Assembly: GCA_025361685.1 (NCBI GenBank)
Contig: JANYKE010000045.1
Coordinates: forward strand, 1 to 5,236
Length of the DNA: 5,236 bases
Source: Eubacteriales bacterium
Lineage (GTDB): Bacteria; Bacillota; Clostridia; JANYKE01
Direction of reading: 5' to 3'
Of this stretch, positions 1 through 5,201 are shown piece by piece. A program made the position numbers and the translations under genes. Each line of letters opens with the position of its first letter. The first letter of the stretch is position 1. The notes under the pieces are model-generated. The model saw only the letters and a list, made by a program, of their open reading frames with translations, was not told where the DNA came from and did no database searches.

Positions 1-471
1 TTGCTTTTCATCAAATTTCTGTGGATCGTAACTTTGATCAACATTAACATTTGTAAGAACCTCAACAATATTTCTACTTTGGTATACGTCAAGAAATCGA
101 ATGTCGAAATCTCTCGATCTGTAGCTACCTAAATATCCGATGAAATATAGGTATTTGTCAAAATCCTCCGGAGCAATTACAGGCGCAACAATTTTTCCAT
201 CTAGCTTCCCCTCCAAATTTTTAGGATAATCTGCATATTCACCTGAATTGGAAATAGCAAGAAATTTCGCATACAAAACAGCAACGTCAGCTGACTTTCC
301 TCTCAAAACTACTTCACGTATATCCGATACAAATTCATTTTTTGATGTTGAATACCACTCATAATCAAGAAAGTATGCTTTGTTATTCTGATATACCGTG
401 AATGCAGAAACCGCTATCAACAAAACAGCTAGTACAATTGTAAGAATATCGATATTTCTAATCTTTTTCAC
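1..471 (-). CDS. Membrane-anchored protein of unknown function, C-terminus cut by window edge
   Basis: I read this open frame by translating the minus strand. It gives 157 codons without a stop and continues past base 1, so the C-terminus is missing. The start is GTG at 471-469, because an in-frame TAA (474-472) lies directly before it. A purine-rich stretch (AAGGATGG, 490-483) sits upstream, with a rather long spacer of about 11 bases. Residues 2-6 are basic (KKIRN), and residues about 8-26 (ILTIVLAVLLIAVSAFTV) form one hydrophobic segment. That predicts a signal anchor or uncleaved signal peptide with the rest outside the cell. The exposed part is mixed charged and aromatic (YEWYSTSKNEF near 38-47, DKYLYFIGYLGSYRSRDFDIRFLDVY at about 105-130, in pieces), with no cysteine and no catalytic motif I know. 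I do not recognise the family. The promoter at 532-560 fits it. Coding nature is supported by length, codon pattern and a sensible N-terminus. Confidence 0.72.
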   Translation of the reverse strand, partial: MKKIRNIDILTIVLAVLLIAVSAFTVYQNNKAYFLDYEWYSTSKNEFVSDIREVVLRGKSADVAVLYAKFLAISNSGEYADYPKNLEGKLDGKIVAPVIAPEDFDKYLYFIGYLGSYRSRDFDIRFLDVYQSRNIVEVLTNVNVDQSYDPQKFDEKQ

Positions 472-531
472 TTAGATTTTAACCATCCTTTTGATTTTGC
501 TAAATCAGTAATAATTTGAATCTGCCTTTTT

Positions 532-560
532 ATTATAAGGCATTAAGAATAAACTAACAA
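532..560 (-). promoter_or_regulatory. Promoter for the minus-strand membrane protein gene
   Basis: On the minus strand there is a perfect -10 TATAAT (537-532) and a -35 TTGTTA (560-555, four of six matches to consensus), separated by exactly 17 bp. Transcription would start near 525 and leave a leader of about 50 bases before the GTG at 471. A 6-bp inverted repeat, TGCCTT (523-528) and AAGGCA (537-542), brackets the -10. It is the only good promoter seen for this gene. Confidence 0.6.
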
Positions 561-598
561 TGATTTTTGCAGCTTTTTCAGATATTTTGCAAATATTA

Positions 599-628
599 TT
601 TACAACTAAGCCACCAATGTGATAAGAT
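599..628 (+). promoter_or_regulatory. Promoter of tRNA-Gln
   Basis: The -35 is TTTACA (599-604, five of six matches). An 18-bp spacer follows, then the -10 TAAGAT (623-628, four of six) preceded by TG at 620-621, which makes an extended -10. The predicted start near 635 lies a few bases before the mature tRNA 5' end at 639. The bases upstream are A/T-rich, as is usual for strong tRNA promoters. The assignment rests on sequence match and position only. Confidence 0.55.
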
Positions 629-638
629 GTAGCTGTTT

Positions 639-712
639 TGCCGAATAGTGTAATGGTAGCACAGGTGCCTCTGGAGCATCTTGTGAGGGTTCAAGTCCTT
701 CTTCGGCAGCCA
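639..712 (+). tRNA. tRNA-Gln (anticodon CUG)
   Basis: A complete cloverleaf folds by hand. Acceptor strand TGCCGAA (639-645) pairs with TTCGGCA (702-708). The D arm is GTGT/GCAC with loop AATGGTA. The anticodon stem is GGTGC/GCATC with loop CTCTGGA (669-675), so the anticodon is CTG at 671-673 and reads CAG. The variable loop is 4 nt, and the T arm is GAGGG/CCTTC around TTCAAGT. The discriminator is G709, with encoded CCA at 710-712. The weak U1-A72 first pair and G73 are known glutamine identity features in bacteria and support the anticodon call. Position 37 is G next to G36, the known recognition pattern of the TrmD m1G37 methylase. It has its own promoter and terminator and appears to be a single-tRNA transcription unit. 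Confidence 0.95.
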
Positions 713-716
713 TACT

Positions 717-748
717 AAAAAGCATTTCATAATAAGAAATGCTTTTTT
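717..748 (+). terminator. Intrinsic terminator after tRNA-Gln
   Basis: A 12-bp perfect stem (717-728 with 736-747) closes a 7-nt loop (ATAATAA, 729-735) and ends in a run of six T (743-748). The hairpin begins 5 nt after the CCA end of the tRNA. Because the upstream arm starts with five A, the structure also has a T-run on the minus strand and could act in both directions. The dipeptidase gene begins about 40 bp further on. Confidence 0.88.
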
Positions 749-776
749 AGATAAATCATGATTACATTTTTTTGAA

Positions 777-783
777 AAGGTGA
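777..783 (+). promoter_or_regulatory. Ribosome binding site that sets the dipeptidase start
   Basis: AAGGTGA (777-783) closely matches the 16S anti-Shine-Dalgarno complement and lies 5 nt before ATG 789. The in-frame GTG at 780 falls inside this site, so it cannot use it. This argues for initiation at 789. Confidence 0.8.
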
Positions 784-788
784 AAGCG

Positions 789-2168
789 ATGGATTTCTCA
801 CCCCAAATAAAGTCATCAATAGCTGATATCATTAAGCTAATTCAAGGCGCAGTGCAAATTAACAGCGTTGAGGATATTTCGCTACCCGGAAAGCCATTTG
901 GTAACGGCTCTGCTGTCGCATTGCAATATTTTCTTGATGCATCTGATTGCATGGGTTTTACAAGTGAAAACTTTGACAACTATGCAGGTCACATCGACCT
1001 TGATATTGGGGCATCCGAAACGGTTGGAATTCTCTGTCATGTTGATGTCGTTCCAGCCGGTGATGGCTGGATATGTAATCCCTACTCAGGCGAAATAATT
1101 AATGAAAGAATATATGGTCGTGGAACGATTGACAACAAAGGTCCCGCCGTAGTCTGCCTTTATGCAATGAAAATACTAAAGGATATGAAACTTCCTTTAA
1201 AGCGAAACATTCGGATGATACTTGGGACAAATGAAGAAACCGGCTGGGGCTGCATGAATTACTATTTCAGTGTCCTCAATATGCCACAACCTGATTTTGG
1301 ATTTGCTCCGGATTCATACTTTCCTGTAACATATGCAGAAAAAGGTGTTTTGAGATATTTATTGAAGAAAACTTTTTCTTCTGCAATTTCGATAAAAGGT
1401 GGCAGCACGTTTAATTCTGTTCCGGATTTCGCATCAATTACAATTGACGCTAAATATTTTCATTCATTAAAAAACTCTATTGCAAGTCTTTCTTCTGAAA
1501 CCGGATGTGCATTTAATTTGAAAAAACAAGATGAAGGGTTACTTGTTGAAGTTGCAGGAATTGCTGCGCATGCCGCATATCTTGAAGATGGAAAAAATGC
1601 TATTTCTGCTTTAATGCTTGCACTTTCAACTTTGGAACTTGAAGGTGACATAAAGGTGCTTTCTGATTTTTATAATCAATATATTGGCATGTGCATTCAT
1701 GGTGAAAAGCTTGGAATATTTTCCAAGGATGATGAATCAGGAATGCTTTCCTGCAATATTGGAAAAATATATTTTGAAGAAAACGCTCTTTATATTTGTA
1801 TCGACAACCGTGTACCTGTAACCCTCGATCCCAACGATACAATGTCGAAGCTGGAATCAAGGCTTCATGATAGCGGATTTGAGATTGAATATCTTGAGAT
1901 TAAGGAACCATCATATGTTTCAAGAGACAGTTTTCTTGTTCAAACATTACTGGATGCGTATCGACGTGTTACAGGTGACTTTGAGGCAATGCCCACAACA
2001 TCCGGAGGGGGTACTTACGCGAGGGTAATGAATGATTGTGTTGCTTTCGGCAGCCTTCTTAAAGACCAGCCTGATTTAATGCACTCAAAGGACGAATACA
2101 TTGAGATAAGTAAGATTGATGAGTGGCTTGCAATATATTTAGAGGCAATATACAGGCTTGCAACATAG
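789..2168 (+). CDS. M20-family dinuclear zinc dipeptidase (PepV/Sapep-like)
   Basis: This is a complete 459-residue cytoplasmic metallopeptidase that should hydrolyse dipeptides or short peptides. The length is normal for PepV-type dipeptidases. The M20 metal and catalytic residues appear in order: HVD (H84, D86) followed by VPAGDGW; bridging D115 in GRGTIDNKGP; catalytic base E149 and ligand E150 in GTNEETGWG; D175 in FAPDSYFP; and H432 in LMHSKDE. The inserted lid domain, typical of PepV, carries the N209 motif (FNSVPDFA), H261 (GIAAHAA) and R341 (DNRVP). GGGTYAR at 406-412 is also characteristic. There is no signal peptide. ATG 789 is chosen over the in-frame GTG 780 because the Shine-Dalgarno AAGGTGA overlaps the latter. 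No clear promoter lies between the tRNA-Gln terminator and this gene. The unknown membrane protein gene follows after 33 bp and is probably cotranscribed. The exact substrate (beta-Ala, D-Ala or general dipeptides) cannot be told from sequence. Confidence 0.93.
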   Translation: MDFSPQIKSSIADIIKLIQGAVQINSVEDISLPGKPFGNGSAVALQYFLDASDCMGFTSENFDNYAGHIDLDIGASETVGILCHVDVVPAGDGWICNPYSGEIINERIYGRGTIDNKGPAVVCLYAMKILKDMKLPLKRNIRMILGTNEETGWGCMNYYFSVLNMPQPDFGFAPDSYFPVTYAEKGVLRYLLKKTFSSAISIKGGSTFNSVPDFASITIDAKYFHSLKNSIASLSSETGCAFNLKKQDEGLLVEVAGIAAHAAYLEDGKNAISALMLALSTLELEGDIKVLSDFYNQYIGMCIHGEKLGIFSKDDESGMLSCNIGKIYFEENALYICIDNRVPVTLDPNDTMSKLESRLHDSGFEIEYLEIKEPSYVSRDSFLVQTLLDAYRRVTGDFEAMPTTSGGGTYARVMNDCVAFGSLLKDQPDLMHSKDEYIEISKIDEWLAIYLEAIYRLAT

Positions 2169-2191
2169 TAAAACAAATGATAGTATTTGGA

Positions 2192-2198
2192 AGAGGTG
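2192..2198 (+). promoter_or_regulatory. Ribosome binding site that sets the start of the two-TM protein
   Basis: AGAGGTG (2192-2198) is a strong Shine-Dalgarno sequence just before ATG 2202. The frame is also open to a TTG at 2187 and a GTG at 2196, but these lie upstream of or within this site, so ATG 2202 is the sensible start. Confidence 0.7.
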
Positions 2199-2201
2199 GA
2201 A

Positions 2202-2966
2202 ATGTTGCTTTTTGGTTTTGCTATAATTTTTAATTTTATCGGTTTTGGGTTGACGCTTTTTTTTCTTGCAATTATTATCAAAGAATATTTGGATTCAAAT
2301 TCACTTGATACCCATAATTTAATTTGCTTAGGTTCTAGCATTGTCGTAATTGTTTTGTCTGTAATATTACTCAATTCGCCTTTTGCAAAAGTTAATTTCG
2401 ACAATTTCTTACCGCAATTATTTCCAGCAGCCTCGCCTTCTCCTACGCCAAATTCATACAACAATACAGATAACCTAAATTTACCAAACAATTTGCCGGC
2501 CAATTCGCCAAAAAATAATAATACTGATTCTGTTGTCGGCACCTTTACCCCTACTCACACAATTCCGCCTGAAGTAATATATTCGCTAACCCAAAAAAAT
2601 ATAAGTATCATTGCTCTTACGACACCTGTCTTGCGCGACTCATATGTCAGTTTAACAGCAAAAGTATTTCCCAATAATGAATATGCGATTAATTTTTATT
2701 ATCCGTATATTATCCCTGATTTAGGAGCCATTGATGATTCGATTGATAATGGTGAAAATGTTGAGGGCGCTCAATCCTCGCCTTCTCCAACAGCAACACC
2801 AAAACCAATTTCTGTAATTCCTGACGGTCTTGGCAAAAAGACTTCAAATGCTGACGGCCTTATAACTTGGGAGTGGTATATCAGCAATAAATTTATGCCC
2901 GGAAAATATCCTATAATAGTATCTGATTCTAAAAACTATGATGTTGTATGGCTTGAAATAAAGTAG
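2202..2966 (+). CDS. Two-TM surface protein with Ser/Pro/Thr linkers and Ig-like C-terminal domain, unknown function
   Basis: This is a 254-residue protein that I cannot assign to a named family. Residues 2-26 and about 40-58 are strongly hydrophobic and predict two membrane helices joined by a short loop (KEYLDSNSLDTHN). The remaining 190 or so residues are probably outside the cell. A low-complexity Pro/Ser/Thr/Asn linker spans about 73-110 (PAASPSPTPNSY, then Asn/Pro-rich). A segment of about 110-180 is rich in beta-type residues. A second SPSPTATPKP linker follows at about 193-202. The C-terminal 45 residues (DGLGKKTSNADGLITWEWY, then KFMPGKYPI) resemble the Ig-like module, roughly A-DG-W-W then T/F-PG-YPI, often found at the end of clostridial surface proteins. 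That suggests presentation at or beyond the wall. It lies 33 bp after the dipeptidase with no terminator between, so an operon is likely. Related function is inference only. ATG 2202 is supported by AGAGGTG at 2192-2198. Confidence 0.85.
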   Translation: MLLFGFAIIFNFIGFGLTLFFLAIIIKEYLDSNSLDTHNLICLGSSIVVIVLSVILLNSPFAKVNFDNFLPQLFPAASPSPTPNSYNNTDNLNLPNNLPANSPKNNNTDSVVGTFTPTHTIPPEVIYSLTQKNISIIALTTPVLRDSYVSLTAKVFPNNEYAINFYYPYIIPDLGAIDDSIDNGENVEGAQSSPSPTATPKPISVIPDGLGKKTSNADGLITWEWYISNKFMPGKYPIIVSDSKNYDVVWLEIK

Positions 2967-2973
2967 TCAAGTA

Positions 2974-3002
2974 TTGACATGTCAACGATTTGTTATTATA
3001 AT
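2974..3002 (+). promoter_or_regulatory. Perfect consensus sigma-A promoter of tRNA-Lys
   Basis: TTGACA (2974-2979), a spacer of 17 bp and TATAAT (2997-3002) match the housekeeping consensus at all 12 positions and at the optimal spacing. Transcription would start near 3009, giving a short 5' leader before the tRNA at 3026. The -35 is the left half of a perfect 12-bp palindrome TTGACATGTCAA (2974-2985). A further GTCAA lies at 2966-2970. The promoter starts only 7 bases after the stop codon of the preceding gene. Confidence 0.88.
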
Positions 3003-3025
3003 ACGATTTGTGCCTCATATTATAT

Positions 3026-3101
3026 GCACCATTAGCTCAGATGGTAGAGCAACTGACTCTTAATCAGTTGGCCCAGGGTTCGAGTCCCTGATGGTGTACC
3101 A
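3026..3101 (+). tRNA. tRNA-Lys (anticodon CUU)
   Basis: A complete 76-nt cloverleaf folds by hand. Acceptor GCACCAT (3026-3032) pairs with ATGGTGT (3091-3097). The D arm is GCTC/GAGC. The anticodon stem is ACTGA/TCAGT with loop CTCTTAA (3057-3063), so the anticodon is CTT (3059-3061) and reads AAG. The variable loop is TGGCC. The T arm is CAGGG/CCCTG with loop TTCGAGT. The discriminator is A3098, with encoded CCA at 3099-3101. The first acceptor pair is a G1-U72 wobble; all other stem pairs are Watson-Crick. No terminator hairpin follows, so transcription probably runs on into the kinase gene at 3185, with tRNA processing releasing the downstream mRNA. Confidence 0.96.
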
Positions 3102-3184
3102 CCATTCCTTACTCCCGCACGGATACGCAATGCACAATAATTTTAGCGCACATCGCTACAGGGACAATTTGAAGGAGTCATCCA

Positions 3185-3742
3185 ATGCACATTACAATTA
3201 CAGGAAATCTTGGCAGCGGCAAATCAACTGTTGCCAAAATTCTTTCAGAAAAATATGGATTCGAACTCTACTCTACAGGTAAGTTTCAACGTGAGATTGC
3301 TGAAAAAATGGGTCTTAGTACTCTTGAAATGAATAAACTAATGTTAAAAGATAACACCTATGATTTTATGATTGACGAAGCTGTTACAAAGACCGCCAAG
3401 AACAATCCGAATAAGGACATATTGTTTGACTCCCGCCTTGCGTGGTATTTTGTTCCAAACTCATTCAAAGTTTTTGTTACGGTTGATTCCACAATCGCCG
3501 CATCGCGTGTCATGAACGATTCGCGCGGAAATGTTGAAAAATATAATAGTGTAAGTGAGGCAAGAACGCTTTTGAAGGCGCGTGCCGAAGCAGAAACAAA
3601 TCGCTACAAAAAAATATATGGTATTGATTATTTTGATTTTTCAAACTATGATTTTATATGTAACAGCAACAATACCCCGGCGCTTATTCTTGCAGAAGAA
3701 ATTTATGAAAATGCAAAAAAACATTTTGAACCTGAACAATAA
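3185..3742 (+). CDS. Cytidylate-kinase-like P-loop nucleoside monophosphate kinase
   Basis: This 185-residue soluble protein should transfer a phosphate from ATP to a small substrate, most likely CMP or dCMP. The Walker A loop GNLGSGKST is at residues 7-15, right after the first strand (MHITIT). STGKFQREIAEKMGLS (30-45) resembles the substrate-binding segment of the short archaeal-type cytidylate kinases (S-G-FRE-A---G-S). FDSRLAWYF (81-89) occupies the NMP-kinase D-x-R position. VFVTVD (96-101) is a core strand. Arginines 108 and 114, then 127, 133 and 140, lie where the lid and phosphate-binding arginines are expected, followed by Y-x-IDYFDFSNYDF. The length fits the short archaeal-type family (about 180) rather than the usual bacterial Cmk (about 220). 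The start has GAAGGAG (3171-3177) 7 nt before ATG. No promoter or terminator of its own is seen. It follows tRNA-Lys and converges on murD. The CMP specificity is inferred; the family contains members of unproven substrate. Confidence 0.82.
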   Translation: MHITITGNLGSGKSTVAKILSEKYGFELYSTGKFQREIAEKMGLSTLEMNKLMLKDNTYDFMIDEAVTKTAKNNPNKDILFDSRLAWYFVPNSFKVFVTVDSTIAASRVMNDSRGNVEKYNSVSEARTLLKARAEAETNRYKKIYGIDYFDFSNYDFICNSNNTPALILAEEIYENAKKHFEPEQ

Positions 3743-3756
3743 TTTTGTCTATTCTG

Positions 3757-5184
3757 TTATAAACTTTGAACTATCTCTTTGAATGTGTGACCTCGTTCTT
3801 CAAAATTCTTAAATAAATCAAAACTTGTACTTGCCGGAGATAAAACAACATTATCTCCGTATTGTGCGCTCTTATATGCCCGCGTGACAGCTTCCTCATA
3901 GGTGGTGCAATGAATTATCGAAATCGCATCAGTCTCGCCAATCTTGTCTATATAATCTCTGTAGGCCTTCTCTATAACCATTGAGGTGTCCCCTATTAAC
4001 ACTAAAACTTTTGCTTTATTAAATATTGTTTCTCCAATTGAATCATATGGGATACCCTTGTCTTTACCACCTGCAATCAAAACTACTTTATCACTAAATG
4101 AATTCAATGTGGCCTTTGTACGATCCGGACTGCTTGCAATAGAGTCATTGAAAAATGATACTCCGTTTATCATTCTAACCAATTCGTTCCTGTGTTCAAC
4201 ACCTTCAAAAGTTTTCATAACATTTGTAACATTTTCAGGTTTGGCGTATCCATGCACGGCAGCAATTGCGGCCATGTAATTCTCAACGTTATGGTCTCCA
4301 CTTATTCTTATCTGTTTTTTGCTGCCAAACGAAATTGAATTATCGGAACTGCCATCTGCATAATCAAATACTATTTCATAATCGTTCTTAATCAATACAC
4401 AGCATATTCCATCAATATTATCTTCTTTTCGTGAAAACACTATAACTTCCCCATTAGCTTCGTCAATAAACCTTTTCGTATTGCTGTTATCATAATTCAG
4501 TACAAGGCGGCCGTCCTCATTCTGATATTTATAAATATTTTTTTTAGCGTCAGCATACTCTTCAAAGGACTTATGAACATCAAGATGATTTGGTGCAAGA
4601 TTGGTAATAATTGCAATATCCGGGCTGACTTTCATTGTCTGCAATTGAAAACTGCTTAGTTCAACAACGATCATATCATTAGGAGAAATGCCATCAATTT
4701 TATCAAGAAGCGGTGTCCCGATATTCCCTCCGAGATAGCAGTTATGTCCTGCTTCCTTTAAAATCAGGTATACAATCGTCGATGTTGTTGTCTTACCATC
4801 GCTTCCCGTTATCCCGAATACTTTTGCAGGACACAGTTCCAAAAACAATTCCATCTCTGAAGTTAAAACCGTTCCTTTTTCAACTGCTCTCTGAAGCTCC
4901 GAAATATCATTTCGAATTACCGGAGTTTTAAAAATGTAATCAAACTCTCTTTTTCCAAGTTCTTCTAAATAATTGTGTCCGACAATACAAGAAACATTTT
5001 TATAAATTGACAGTGAATCAACCTCAACTTTTTTTTCTTTGTATTCTTTGCCATCAAATGCTGTAATATCCGCGTTAAGTTCGGCTAGATATTTTATCAA
5101 AGGAATATTGCTTATCCCCATGCCTAATACGGCCACTCTTTTGCCCTCAATATTTTTTTTGAACAAATCAAGTTTGTAATTCAA
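3757..5184 (-). CDS. murD: UDP-N-acetylmuramoyl-L-alanine--D-glutamate ligase (MurD)
   Basis: This is a complete 475-residue cytoplasmic enzyme that adds D-glutamate to UDP-MurNAc-L-Ala using ATP, the second amino-acid step of peptidoglycan precursor synthesis. The N-terminal UDP-binding Rossmann domain begins with VAVLGMGISN (17-26). The central ATPase domain has GITGSDGKTTT (124-134), GGNIGTPL (152-159), ELSSFQL (175-181), NHLDVH (199-204) and K214 at the position of the carbamylated lysine. The C-terminal domain has EHRNELV (330-336), NDSIASSPDRT (346-356), AGGKDKG (371-377) and SPASTSFDLFKNFEERG (449-465). NDSIASSP in place of the enterobacterial NDSKAT form is usual in clostridial MurD, so it is not a defect. 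Length is slightly above the typical 450-460. The start must be TTG 5184: the frame closes at a TAG at 5205-5203 and no ATG or GTG lies between. The 3' end faces the kinase gene 14 bp away. Confidence 0.96.
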   Translation of the reverse strand: MNYKLDLFKKNIEGKRVAVLGMGISNIPLIKYLAELNADITAFDGKEYKEKKVEVDSLSIYKNVSCIVGHNYLEELGKREFDYIFKTPVIRNDISELQRAVEKGTVLTSEMELFLELCPAKVFGITGSDGKTTTSTIVYLILKEAGHNCYLGGNIGTPLLDKIDGISPNDMIVVELSSFQLQTMKVSPDIAIITNLAPNHLDVHKSFEEYADAKKNIYKYQNEDGRLVLNYDNSNTKRFIDEANGEVIVFSRKEDNIDGICCVLIKNDYEIVFDYADGSSDNSISFGSKKQIRISGDHNVENYMAAIAAVHGYAKPENVTNVMKTFEGVEHRNELVRMINGVSFFNDSIASSPDRTKATLNSFSDKVVLIAGGKDKGIPYDSIGETIFNKAKVLVLIGDTSMVIEKAYRDYIDKIGETDAISIIHCTTYEEAVTRAYKSAQYGDNVVLSPASTSFDLFKNFEERGHTFKEIVQSL

Positions 5185-5194
5185 AAAAGTCTTA

Positions 5195-5201
5195 CTCCTT
5201 C
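5195..5201 (-). promoter_or_regulatory. Ribosome binding site of murD
   Basis: On the minus strand GAAGGAG (5201-5195) precedes the TTG start by 10 nt, a somewhat long spacer that includes a run of T. It supports the TTG start, since no other start codon is available in frame. No promoter is seen in the 35 bases left before the window edge, so murD is probably read from further upstream. Confidence 0.75.

Noticed and set aside
346..356. Suspected loss of a catalytic lysine in MurD (NDSIAS instead of NDSKAT; residues, not bases)
   Set aside because: The NDSIASSP form is usual among clostridial MurD proteins, so this is a lineage variant. The coordinates given are protein residues of murD.
565..591. 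Direct repeat TTTTGCA at 565-571 and 585-591, exactly 20 bp apart, upstream of the tRNA-Gln promoter
   Set aside because: Short and A/T-rich; two helical turns apart is suggestive, but chance is likely in this composition.
596..832. Minus-strand open frame of 78 codons
   Set aside because: It runs across the tRNA-Gln gene, its terminator and the dipeptidase start, and the protein looks random.
2015..2542. Minus-strand open frame of 175 codons
   Set aside because: It lies opposite the well-supported dipeptidase C-terminus and the two-TM gene; composition follows the opposite strand and no ribosome binding site was recognised.
3102..3184. Search for a promoter or riboswitch between tRNA-Lys and the kinase
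   Set aside because: AATAAT-like bases near 3137 have no matching -35 at proper spacing, and no stable hairpin is evident.
3091..3282. Plus-strand open frame of 63 codons beginning in the tRNA-Lys acceptor stem
   Set aside because: Its first codons are tRNA sequence and its end overlaps the kinase P-loop in another frame.
3986..4279. Plus-strand open frames opposite murD (also 4713-4931)
   Set aside because: Both lie wholly inside murD, whose motifs are unmistakable; they are reverse-strand shadows.
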